Origin: Paulinella micropora
Lineage: Eukaryota; Cercozoa; Imbricatea; Euglyphida; Paulinellidae
Direction: 5' to 3'
Assembly (NCBI GenBank): GCA_019918135.1
Contig: WBZZ01001002.1
Coordinates: 15,001 to 79,000, forward strand
DNA: 64,000 nucleotides
The notes below the pieces were generated by a model, which was given only the letters and a program-made list of their open reading frames with translations, made no database searches and was not told the origin of the DNA. The translations under genes were made by a program, and so were the position numbers. Each line of letters opens with the position of its first letter. Within the stretch, counting starts at the first letter, position 1. Shown here in pieces: positions 47,131 through 55,859 of this stretch.

Positions 47131-50100
47131 CGCCGGCGTGGCGCGCGCAGCAGGCGGACGAGGAGGTCGCGCTGCTCGCAATCTCGCAGTGGGGCGGGCT
47201 GCGGCTGGACACTAGCAGCGGCTACCACTTCTACGGCGAGACGCAGCTGCAGTCGTTGCCTCCGCTGTCGGCGCTTGACACGTCGCAGGTGACGAGCTTC
47301 GAATTCAGCTTCGCCTGGCTCGGGGATGCTACGTTTGATGTGTCGGGGCTGGACACGCGCGCCGCGCTAGTGCTGCGCGGAGCGTTCTCGAACTCGCCGA
47401 AGCTCCAGTTTTCCAACGTCAGCGGCTGGGACCTGTCGAGCGCGCGCGACATCTCGTACCTGTTCAACGGCACAAACGTCACGACCATCCCGGGCCTGGA
47501 GCGCTGGAACGTGACGGGCGTGTGGGAGGCGACGGCGGTGTTCGCACAGTCGGCGGTGCGGGCCGACCTGTCGGGTTGGCGGCTGACTAGCTTGCGCGAC
47601 GCCCGGCAGTTCACGGACGGCGCGCCCGCGGAGCTGCTGAGCACGACGTACGACGCGTGCCTGGGCCAGCGCACAAGCGCCGAGTGCGCCGTGTGGGTGC
47701 CGTCCGCGACGCCGAGCGCGACGGTGACTCGGTCCGCGTCAGTGTCGGGGTCCGCGTCACCGTCCGAGTCAGTGTCCGGGTCCGCGTCGCGGAGCGCGAC
47801 CGTGTCGCGGAGCGTGAACTCGTCGCTGAGCGCTTCGGCGTCGCTGACCGGCAGTTCCTCGCGGTCGCCGTCGGCGTCGTTGACGGCCTCAAGCTCGAAG
47901 ACTCCGACCGCGTCGGCGACCGTGTCACCGTCCGCGACCGCCTCTCCGAGCCAGAGCCCCTCTGGCTCGCCGGACGTCAACGAGTGTGCGGACGGCGTGG
48001 AGCTGGTGTGCGGGCCCGGCGCGCTGTGCACGAACACGTACGGCTCGTACGAGTGCGGCTGCGCCGCGGGCTACGCGCCCACCAACGCCGGCCCGTTCTC
48101 GCCGGTGGAACCCGCGGGGCTGGCGGGCTGGGTGGTGACGACTTCCGGCACCGCCGCCGGCACGCCGCTCGCGGCCGACGCGTCCGGCCTCTGGGAGAGC
48201 GACGCGGGCGCCCTGTACGACACGACGAAGCTTACGCCGTACGTCTGCAGTTCGGCCAGCACGTCCACGTCGGCGGTGACCACGACTGCGGGCGGCGTAG
48301 TGTACCGGGGCGCCTGGGTGCAGCTGGCGTCGCCCGGGCCCGCGGCGCTGACCAGGGTGGCGGTGGCCGCGTCGGCCGAGGTGTGGGGCGGCTGGACGTA
48401 CAAGACCCTGAGCGCCGCGCAAGTGACGGTCGTGGGCTCGAACGACGGCGTGGCCTGGGCGCTGGTAGGCCGCAACCCGACGGATTGGACGTCGTGGTCT
48501 CCGTCACAGGAACGGTCTTGGGACCTGGTGGGCGGCCGGAAGTACTACAGGTTCTTCCGCGTGATTGTCACCAGGAACTACCAGTACTGGAGCACCGGCG
48601 CAGAGTGCGGCACGCAGGCGGGCTGGGGCTACGTGCGCGCCACGCTGGTGCCGGCGCCGTGCGGCGACGTGGACGAGTGCCTAAGCAGCGCCGGTAACTG
48701 CGCTGGGCAGTGCGTGAACACCGCGGGTAGCTTTTTCTGTTCGACGTTGTCGGCCACCAGGACACCTGAGGCGAGCGTGACCCCGAGCGTTTCCGAGTCA
48801 CCCGCCGCGTCGCCAACCGTGTCGCCAACCGTGTCGCCAACCGTGTCGCCAACCGCGTCGCCAACCGCGTCGCCAACCGTGTCGCCGACGGCGTCAGTGA
48901 CAGTATCAGTGACAGTGACAATGACCGTTTCGGTGACCGCGTCGCAAAGCGTGTCGCCGGCCGTGTCGCCGACCGTGTCGCCCACCGTGTCGGTGACCGC
49001 GTCGCGGAGCCTCGGCTCCTCGCTGACCTCTTCGGTGTCACTGACCGCCACGGCGTCCGTCACGCCTACCATTACGGTGACACCGACCGCATCCTCCACG
49101 GCCTCCGCCACCGCATCCGCCACGGCATCCGTCACGCCGACCGGGTCGGTGACAGTGTCGGTGACAGTGTCGCCAACCGTGTCGCTGACCGCCACGGCGT
49201 CCGTCACGCCGTCTATTACGAAGACACCAACTGCATCCGGCACGGCAACCTCCACGGCCTCCGCCACGGCATCCGCCACGCCGACCATTACGGTGACACC
49301 AACTGCATCCGTCACGCCCACCATTACGGTGACACCAACTGCATCCGCCACTGCGTCAGTCACGACGTCCAGGTCGACCAGCGCGTCGCCGACCGCCACA
49401 CCCACGCAGTCAGACTCCAGGACGCCATCCGCTTCTGCGACGATATCTGTGACTGCATCCGCTTCTGCGACGATATCTGTGACTGCCACAATATCTGTGA
49501 CGCCTTCCGCGTCACCCACAATATCTGTGACGCCGTCCGTGACGCCCACAATATCTGTGACGCCGTCCGTGACTCCCACACTATCTGTGACGCCGTCCGC
49601 GTCGCCCGACGTCAACGAGTGCGCCCTTGCCAACAACGGCGGCTGCACCGCCAACGGCGTCTGCACCAACACGTACGGCTCCTTCTACTGCATGTGCAAC
49701 TCGGGCTACGTCAACCAAAGCCAACTGACTTCCCCCGGCACACTGTTCGGCTGGACCGTCAGCCTCAGCGGGTATTCCGGCGGCTTCGGCGCCGTTGCGG
49801 CCGACGCCACGGACGGCAACTACCTCACTGATTGGTATAGTACTACGCCCTATTCAACCGTGAAAACAAACGGCGTCTGCTCAGGTCTTTCTACCTCAGG
49901 TACGGCATTAACCAATACGATACGCGGGGCTTACGTGCAAATAACCAAGTCGAACAACGTTCCCGCAAGGTTGTGGTCGGTTGGGGTCATTGCTTACACG
50001 CGCACGCTTCCTAGCGGTGTTAACTCTTGTCAGGAAATTTCAGCTGTTGAAACGTTGCAGGTCTATGGGTCGAACAACCCCGCCAGCAACACCGGCTGGA

Positions 50101-51479
50101 CCCTGCTTGCAACAGGCAGCGGTTGGACGGACTGGACCGGGGGGCAGCAGCAGACCGTGAGCTTGACCCCGACGTCGGACTACACCGCGTACCGCTTCGT
50201 GGTGTATACACACTGGACCTATGCTCCTGGTTCGACGTGTCCTTCAAACTCGCGCTTGGGCGACGTCAGGATCACGGTAGAAGCGCCGGTGTGTGTCCCC
50301 GCGTCACCGACGCCGTCCGTGACGCCGTCCGCTACAGTATCTGTGACGCGGTCCGTGACGCCGTCCGTGACGGCGTCGCCCGACGTCAACGAGTGCGCCC
50401 TCGCCAACAACGGCGGCTGCACCGCCAACGGCGTCTGCACCAACACGTACGGCTCTTTCTACTGCACGTGCAACTCGGGCTACCTCAACCAAACGCGGCT
50501 CACGTCGCCCGGCGGACTGTTGGGCTGGACAGTCACCGTCAGCAGCGCAAGCGTCGGCAGCGCCAGCGACGCCACTGACGGCAACTACCTCACGCTCTGG
50601 GACTCTGTTTCTTCTGTTACTTCGTACTACACTATATATAACAAGGTAGGCTCCGTTTGCTCAGGTCCCTACGCTGGCACAACCACGACGCTAACCTATG
50701 GAGGAGATTACGTGCAAATAACCAAGTCGGACGGGGCTCTCGCGGCCTTGTGGTCGGTCGGGGTCGTTGCCGGCCAGCGCACGATTGCTTACGGTGCCCG
50801 CGGCTGCAATATCGCAGCTGGCTGCACGGAGGTTTGGGCCGTGGACACGTTACACGTCCTCGGCTCGACCGACCGTGGCATCAACTGGATCTTTTTGGCC
50901 ACGGGCGGCAGCTGGACGGACTGGACCGCCGGACAGGAACGCGCGCTTTCCCTAACCCCGACGTCCGGCTACAACGCGTACCGCTTCGTCGTCGGACAAA
51001 GCTGGGCTTCTGTCACGGGTACCCCCACAACGTGTGTTGCCTCGGCGGGCCTGGGCGACCTCAGGCTTACGCTGACCGCGCCGGTGTGCATCCCAGTCAC
51101 GCCGACGCCTACTATGTCCATGACGCCCACGATATCTGTGACGCCCTCCATAACGCCCACGCCGACGAGGTCTCCCAGCATCTCGACCACAGCGACGCCG
51201 GTTGTCGAGATCTTAGTCATTAGTATCGGGGCCTCATCCACAAATTCAAAGACTGTCGGCCCTTGGGCCGGTCTCTATGTCGCCTCGTGCCCTACTACTA
51301 TCAACAGAAATAACTGGGACCAGCCAGTGTCTGGTACTTACACTGACCAGTTCACGATCACCTTTACTACCAATGCCTCGCCGCCTTACTCAAGCACCAT
51401 CACAGCTAGACGCACGGACAATACTGGGGGATGGGGATTGTATCTGCAGTTTAAGGTGTGCACGGGGTTCTTTGCGTAG
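47112..51479 (+). CDS. Surface protein copy 3, giant modular ORF
   Basis: About 1455 codons from the ATG at 47112. Order: DUF285-like repeats (47.2-47.7 kb); stalk; EGF 1 (47973); discoidin-like 1; EGF 2 (48668, DVDECLSSAGNCAGQCVNT); a ~280-residue Ser/Thr/Val/Pro stalk (48.75-49.6 kb); EGF 3 (49608); discoidin-like 2; short stalk; EGF 4 (50382); discoidin-like 3; stalk; and a C-terminal domain (EILVISIGASSTNSKTVGPW to the end). All EGFs have the D-x-(N/D)-E-C calcium-binding start. EGF 3 and 4 are near-identical, as are discoidin-like modules to that of copy 1, so modules shuffle between copies. Likely a secreted or virion-surface adhesin. Confidence 0.8.
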   Translation: MPGWAMTPAWRAQQADEEVALLAISQWGGLRLDTSSGYHFYGETQLQSLPPLSALDTSQVTSFEFSFAWLGDATFDVSGLDTRAALVLRGAFSNSPKLQFSNVSGWDLSSARDISYLFNGTNVTTIPGLERWNVTGVWEATAVFAQSAVRADLSGWRLTSLRDARQFTDGAPAELLSTTYDACLGQRTSAECAVWVPSATPSATVTRSASVSGSASPSESVSGSASRSATVSRSVNSSLSASASLTGSSSRSPSASLTASSSKTPTASATVSPSATASPSQSPSGSPDVNECADGVELVCGPGALCTNTYGSYECGCAAGYAPTNAGPFSPVEPAGLAGWVVTTSGTAAGTPLAADASGLWESDAGALYDTTKLTPYVCSSASTSTSAVTTTAGGVVYRGAWVQLASPGPAALTRVAVAASAEVWGGWTYKTLSAAQVTVVGSNDGVAWALVGRNPTDWTSWSPSQERSWDLVGGRKYYRFFRVIVTRNYQYWSTGAECGTQAGWGYVRATLVPAPCGDVDECLSSAGNCAGQCVNTAGSFFCSTLSATRTPEASVTPSVSESPAASPTVSPTVSPTVSPTASPTASPTVSPTASVTVSVTVTMTVSVTASQSVSPAVSPTVSPTVSVTASRSLGSSLTSSVSLTATASVTPTITVTPTASSTASATASATASVTPTGSVTVSVTVSPTVSLTATASVTPSITKTPTASGTATSTASATASATPTITVTPTASVTPTITVTPTASATASVTTSRSTSASPTATPTQSDSRTPSASATISVTASASATISVTATISVTPSASPTISVTPSVTPTISVTPSVTPTLSVTPSASPDVNECALANNGGCTANGVCTNTYGSFYCMCNSGYVNQSQLTSPGTLFGWTVSLSGYSGGFGAVAADATDGNYLTDWYSTTPYSTVKTNGVCSGLSTSGTALTNTIRGAYVQITKSNNVPARLWSVGVIAYTRTLPSGVNSCQEISAVETLQVYGSNNPASNTGWTLLATGSGWTDWTGGQQQTVSLTPTSDYTAYRFVVYTHWTYAPGSTCPSNSRLGDVRITVEAPVCVPASPTPSVTPSATVSVTRSVTPSVTASPDVNECALANNGGCTANGVCTNTYGSFYCTCNSGYLNQTRLTSPGGLLGWTVTVSSASVGSASDATDGNYLTLWDSVSSVTSYYTIYNKVGSVCSGPYAGTTTTLTYGGDYVQITKSDGALAALWSVGVVAGQRTIAYGARGCNIAAGCTEVWAVDTLHVLGSTDRGINWIFLATGGSWTDWTAGQERALSLTPTSGYNAYRFVVGQSWASVTGTPTTCVASAGLGDLRLTLTAPVCIPVTPTPTMSMTPTISVTPSITPTPTRSPSISTTATPVVEILVISIGASSTNSKTVGPWAGLYVASCPTTINRNNWDQPVSGTYTDQFTITFTTNASPPYSSTITARRTDNTGGWGLYLQFKVCTGFFA

Positions 51480-51520
51480 TAAAAAAGAAGTAGAGTAGAG
51501 CCTGCAAGCTCGCGCGCCGC

Positions 51521-51997
51521 TTGCGTGCCACAGCTGTGTACGCTGTGGCTTATAGAATATCTCCTACGATCGGCGTCGGTTCCGGACCCTTGATGTTCAG
51601 CCGCTGGGACCCGCTGAACGCGATAGCCTTCCAGCTGACCAGTAACAACCTGTGCATGACGGCCAATACCGGCGGCGCTGTGACTGCGTCCGCCTGTTCT
51701 TCGCTCGGAGCCAACGTGCTGTGGAAGGCAACCTCTGGGCGAAGTCTCATTCGGTTCCCGCTGTTAGGCGACGGGGGCTACTGTCTGTACAACACGTATC
51801 CCGGCAGTGGCGGGGAAGTAGCTTCGACTATAGTCAGGTGCAGCGCCAACGATCTGATGCCGTCTCGCATGACCTGGCACTTTACTGGTTTCACTATCCT
51901 GAAGCATAGTGCTACGTTAGCAGCGTCTTGGTACGATAATACTCCAAAGCATACTGTTGGGTCCTACCTACCCTCGGTAACGACTATGTTTGTGTAG
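51521..51997 (+). CDS. Beta-trefoil-lectin-like ORF after copy 3
   Basis: 158 codons, no Met at its start. The pattern NLCMTANTGGAVTASACSSL ... VLWKAT ... GGYCLYNT ... ASTIVRCSAND ... TWHFTG resembles ricin-B-type carbohydrate-binding beta-trefoils (Cys-Leu, later Cys, then Trp per subdomain). It follows copy 3 by about 40 bases in the same direction and may be a former C-terminal domain or an exon. Pattern evidence only. Confidence 0.4.
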   Translation: MRATAVYAVAYRISPTIGVGSGPLMFSRWDPLNAIAFQLTSNNLCMTANTGGAVTASACSSLGANVLWKATSGRSLIRFPLLGDGGYCLYNTYPGSGGEVASTIVRCSANDLMPSRMTWHFTGFTILKHSATLAASWYDNTPKHTVGSYLPSVTTMFV

Positions 51998-52338
51998 CCC
52001 GGGGCACGCACACACACTTTTGCTACAATGTTTTTTTTCTTTTTTTTCCTTTTGTCCCGAAAGACAGGCCCTGTCCCGTGCCGTACTCAAGCTAAGGTTT
52101 TAGTCTGGCGAAGTTGGTAAAAAGAATTTATTTTTTTAAACACCAGGTGTAAAAAAGTGCCGGACAACCTGCCACCTTTCTTTTTCTTTTTTGGTAGCCC
52201 TTTGGCAGCAGCCACAGGTCCCCACCCTCTTCCCTCCCCCCTCCCTGCACTTTTTTTTGCGGAGAGGTGGTGGGGGGGTGGGTCCGGGACCGTGCCACGC
52301 CCGGCCAAACTCGCGGGAACGGGTTTGAGGCGCGACCC

Positions 52339-53508
52339 TCAAGGGGCTGTCAAGCACTCGGCTTGGCTGAGCGTCGTGCCCCAGTTAAAACTGCTCTCGG
52401 CCCACTGGTGGCATGCGGCGGGCAGATGCCAGTACGCAATGTACAAACCAGCCAGCAGTGCTTGGCAGCCGGCATTAGTGTCTGGCTTGGCCCAGCTGCT
52501 AAGGTTTTGGTTAAAAGAACACGCTCCCCGGAACATCCAGGCGAAAGACGAATCTGTGGCTTTGGAAACATCCCACGTATCCAACGGCTGATCGAATGCT
52601 CGGGCGTCGCTGAAGACATGGTGGGTTTCAGTCGGCGCCACGTTCCAGGCAGTAAGTGGCTGATTGAATTTGTGCGCTCCTGCAAAAGTGTATACCATCG
52701 TTGAGGCGACAGTGACGGGCCAACCGCTAATATCTTCGTTGAACTCGTATGCGTTGTAGAACATAGAGTCGACTGAGCTCAAGGGCTGGCGCCAGTCGCG
52801 CAGGCTGCCCTGCAGAACACTGGCCCCCAGAAACAAGAAGTTGCAGGCAGTAAGGCGTTCCAGCGCGCGCGTGCCGTTCACGGGCGCCAAGTACTGGAGC
52901 TCCGATAAAGCAGGATTATTATACCGATCATAATCAGTTGTGGTCGGAGGAGCGAGCAGGGTGTTCGAACCGTCATTGTACAGAGTGACGTTGCCCCAGC
53001 CCTGCACTGAGATGAGGCGAAAGAAATCATTGTAGTTGCTGGTAAAACTTGCGAGCCCGTCGAGGCGGCCGTCGATAACCATGTCGTACGTACCGAGCGC
53101 TAATTCGGTTCGTGATACACAGATAGGATTTGTGTCCAGCTGCTGGCATGTAATCCAGCCATGACCATCGCCCCAATCCACCCGGATCGTATGATCTTCT
53201 GCCGGCTTGTACATTATTAAATTCATGTAGTGATTCCAGACTTTGTACCTGGCCCGGAAGCAATGGCCGCAACACCCCGTCAAGGGCCTCGGGCACGATT
53301 GTCCGCAGCCCGCGCCTGCAAGCATACTGCTGCAAGACCTTTCGCCGCTCGGCAGCGTGGGGAGCGTCCAGCTAGCTATCCCCGTCCCGGCGAAGCTGCT
53401 GGCACCTTGGAACATATTGTCGACGCTGGCTAGGCTCTGCGTGTGCCACCCCGAGAGGTCCGCGTTGAAGGACGTCGCGCCGCTGAACATGTTGGTAGCG
53501 TCCTGCAA
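52339..53508 (-). CDS. BspA/DUF285-like surface protein (389 codons)
   Basis: N-terminal repeats NMFSGATSFNADLSGW and NMFQGASSFAGTGIASW are classic BspA-like units. A Cys-rich linker follows (CSSMLAGAGCGQSCPRPLTG), then a PKD-like VDWGDGHGW segment and a second repeat set (SMFYNAYEFNEDISGW; YTFAGAHKFNQPLTAW; WMFRGACSFNQNLSSW). Such proteins are extracellular adhesins in protists and some large viruses. The frame begins without Met in the middle of a repeat unit, so its 5' end is missing, spliced, or lies across the tandem repeat upstream. It is transcribed toward the end of copy 3 and related to that family only in the DUF285-like part. 51998-52338 is intergenic with a C-rich run. Confidence 0.7.
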   Translation of the reverse strand: MQDATNMFSGATSFNADLSGWHTQSLASVDNMFQGASSFAGTGIASWTLPTLPSGERSCSSMLAGAGCGQSCPRPLTGCCGHCFRARYKVWNHYMNLIMYKPAEDHTIRVDWGDGHGWITCQQLDTNPICVSRTELALGTYDMVIDGRLDGLASFTSNYNDFFRLISVQGWGNVTLYNDGSNTLLAPPTTTDYDRYNNPALSELQYLAPVNGTRALERLTACNFLFLGASVLQGSLRDWRQPLSSVDSMFYNAYEFNEDISGWPVTVASTMVYTFAGAHKFNQPLTAWNVAPTETHHVFSDARAFDQPLDTWDVSKATDSSFAWMFRGACSFNQNLSSWAKPDTNAGCQALLAGLYIAYWHLPAACHQWAESSFNWGTTLSQAECLTAP

Positions 53509-53579
53509 CGACCGTACGTCCCAGGTAGCAACCGAACTGCGCCAAGCTCTGGCCCCTCCTCCTCACTGTCTTTTGCTTT

Positions 53580-53850
53580 TTTTCCGTGCAGGCCCTGTTC
53601 CCCATCTTTTTTCCGTGCAGGCCCTGTTCCCCCCATTTTTTTTGTGTTCACACTCCCCATGGAGCGCGGGCCCCCAGAACCTACCCGCGCACAGCTGCTA
53701 CAGCGCAAGTTTCGCTTCAAAGCCCCGCACCGAGAACCCACCCGCGCACAGCTGCTACAGCACAAGTTTCGCTTCAAAGCCCCGCACCGAGAACCTACCC
53801 GCGCGCAGCTGTGCAACACAAGTTCCGGAGTTGCGCCACAGCCCCGCCGC
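53580..53850. repeat. Tandem repeats (27-bp and 57-bp units)
   Basis: Two copies of TTTTTTCCGTGCAGGCCCTG(TTCCCC) at about 53580-53632, then about 2.7 copies of a 57-base unit (ACCCGCGCACAGCTGCTACA... CCCCGCACCGAGAAC) at 53682-53850. In the plus frame the second encodes a 19-residue unit EPTRAQLLQ(R/H)KFRFKAPHR. Coding status is uncertain. The following 53851-54316 shows no supported gene and a G run (54086-54098). Confidence 0.85.
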
Positions 53851-54316
53851 CAATGTCCCTGCCGGCCGCCAGGCATGGACTGCGCAGCAAAAGACGGTTG
53901 CAGCGCGTTCCCTCCAACAGAAGACAGTTGTTGCAACAAAAGGCAACTGTGGAGCTAGTTCGTAAAAGACCCGTGCGGAGGGCCGCTACATTTACGCACA
54001 AACAGAGGTACGCCCCAGCCTTTCTGTTCGCCATCTGCGGCTAGACATCTGACGAGGCCGCCACGCGAAAATCCAATTCTGACCGGGGGGGGGGGGGGTG
54101 TGGTGGTTTAAGGCACGAGACACGTTGTGCCCCACTCGCTGTTCCCAAGTTTCTTTCTGGCGTTATAAAAAAGTTTCTTGTTGGGCTGAGCAGCAGTAGG
54201 AAGAATGAGCCGCGCCGGGACTGACAAGCTTTGTTTTTTAGCTTCCGCAAGCAAAAAGAGAAAGGAAATTTTAATGGGCTCCTCGGCATGAACCACAACC
54301 TGTTTTGTTTTGCTAA

Positions 54317-55273
54317 TCAGACGGGCGCGGGCACGCTCCTTCTGCGAAAGATCAGTAAATGATACTCACCGTTACCGCCCGCGGTATAGATAATCCGGTG
54401 GCAATCAGCGGTAAACAGTTCAGACCACTGACGAGGAAAGAATCCTTCGCGCAACTTTAAAGAGATGAAGTCAAGGATCAACACAAAGCGAACGCGCGGG
54501 TCTTTTATAATCATCTTTAGCACTATGTCCTTGTCCTTTATGGTCCAACTGGTAACAAAGAAATAGATGCAAATCTTACGTTCTGGTTCATCGTTCCACA
54601 GGTCATCTAGTGTAAAATCCTCTGTCACTGTAGTATTAAACTGTACTTTCGGCGTGGCAGCGGGAGTGCCCTTTCTGGCGCAGAACTTTCTGCGTACAAT
54701 ACTAGTGTTTTCGCCAAAGTTCCCGGCTTCAACCCCGTACACGCCCTTGAAGCCGACGAAGGCGGCCATATTTACAGCAACACCTGCGCCCGCACCCAGA
54801 TCCACAAAGGTGAGTTCTTGCTGGAGGCCCTGGAAGTAGTAGTCAATCAGGGTAAAGAAAATGGACGAGGGCGAACCCTGTGTTCCTCCTAGTTTTGTTG
54901 TCCCGCTGTTGGAACGTGTGTCTCGTACGTTTCTGGAACGTATGCCTGGTTGCCCTGAAGCTGGCACTACGCAGGACATAAGCTGGTCATCTGGACTGCC
55001 TTGCAGGGTTTGGTACCATTTCTTAACAGCCTTGGCCTCATACGTATCGTCAGGCAGGTCTAAATAGGACGCGTCAAGCCGCTGGCACCCTTGACATTTC
55101 TTTTCAGACAGTGTGTTTGTTCGGTGACAGTGCGAACATTTCCATTTCCATTCAGAGAGCGAGATTATTCCCGCAGCAAACCTTTCTCTTCGAGGCATAG
55201 CCGGCCGCTGAACGACCATGGCGGGGACGAAGCCTGTGTTGTGTACATGATACGCTCTTCCTTCTCTTGACAT
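54317..55273 (-). CDS. RanBP2-finger SAM methyltransferase (318 aa)
   Basis: ATG at 55273. Residues 42-63 form a RanBP2-type zinc finger (W42, W44, C46-x2-C49, x10, C60-x2-C63). A Rossmann methyltransferase domain follows with motif I FVDLGAGAG near 156-164 and an acidic YGVEAG about 20 residues later; GSPSSIFFTLIDYY before motif I resembles the layout of DOT1-like enzymes. The reaction would be SAM-dependent methyl transfer; substrate unknown, possibly histone, RNA or protein. The finger may bind RNA or ubiquitin. The frame looks whole. Its upstream region is the large hairpin at 55.5-55.7 kb. Confidence 0.75.
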   Translation of the reverse strand: MSREGRAYHVHNTGFVPAMVVQRPAMPRRERFAAGIISLSEWKWKCSHCHRTNTLSEKKCQGCQRLDASYLDLPDDTYEAKAVKKWYQTLQGSPDDQLMSCVVPASGQPGIRSRNVRDTRSNSGTTKLGGTQGSPSSIFFTLIDYYFQGLQQELTFVDLGAGAGVAVNMAAFVGFKGVYGVEAGNFGENTSIVRRKFCARKGTPAATPKVQFNTTVTEDFTLDDLWNDEPERKICIYFFVTSWTIKDKDIVLKMIIKDPRVRFVLILDFISLKLREGFFPRQWSELFTADCHRIIYTAGGNGEYHLLIFRRRSVPAPV

Positions 55274-55537
55274 CTTTTTTCGTCTTTAAGTCTATCAAGG
55301 GGATTTGTTTAGTTGACTGCTGAAAAAATTTAAGACAAGTTTTTTTTGGTGAAGGGAGGGAGAGAGAGAGTAGGAAGAACAAAAAAGAGCCACCCGCAAA
55401 TTCACGTCTCCCAAAAAAAAAGTTTCCGCGATAATACGGCCAAAAGATACTGGCAAACCAAACATTCCGCGAAATACGGCCATGTCGACACTAGTGCCGG
55501 GTCCAAGATAGCTCAAAAAAAAATTTTTTGGGGGCAA

Positions 55538-55669
55538 TTTCGGCCTTTGGACCGTCAAAAAAAGCTGGGGGAAAATCGGCGGGCGGGGAAAAGAAATCAA
55601 CAGTCTGCTGATTTTTCCCCGCCCGCCAATCCTTCCCCCAGCTTTTTTTGACGGTCCAAACTGCCGAAA
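55538..55669. repeat. Long near-perfect inverted repeat (hairpin)
   Basis: Arms of about 64 bases read TTTCGGCC-TTGGACCGTC, AAAAAAAGCTGGGGG, CGGCGGGCGGGGAAAA and ATCA-CAG toward a 4-base centre and back, with only a few mismatches or indels. Flanking it, TTCCGCGAAATACGGCCA (about 55466) and TTCCGCAAAATACGGCCA (about 55744) form a direct repeat, with related CGGCCAAA motifs nearby. It lies in a 590-base gap between the methyltransferase start and the 3' end of the Rpb2-like ORFs. Possible MITE, replication origin or transcription terminator. Confidence 0.9.
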
Positions 55670-55859
55670 TGTCCTGCGCTCTAAAAAAAAATCTGTGGTG
55701 ACGGCCCGCAAAAGGCGGCCAAATTTCTTGCCACACCCAACCTTCCGCAAAATACGGCCAAGTCCGGGGCTGTTTGATAAATAAAACTAGTACTTTTTTT
55801 CTGTCCTTCAACGACTTTTGCTTTCCCTGTGTTTTAAAAGAGGTTTTGCCTGCGTTGGC

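Noticed and set aside
48629-49672. 347-codon minus-strand ORF of Thr-Asp-Val-Gly repeats
   Set aside because: Antisense of the Ser/Thr/Val stalk of the surface protein; a similar shadow occurs at 37705-38301.
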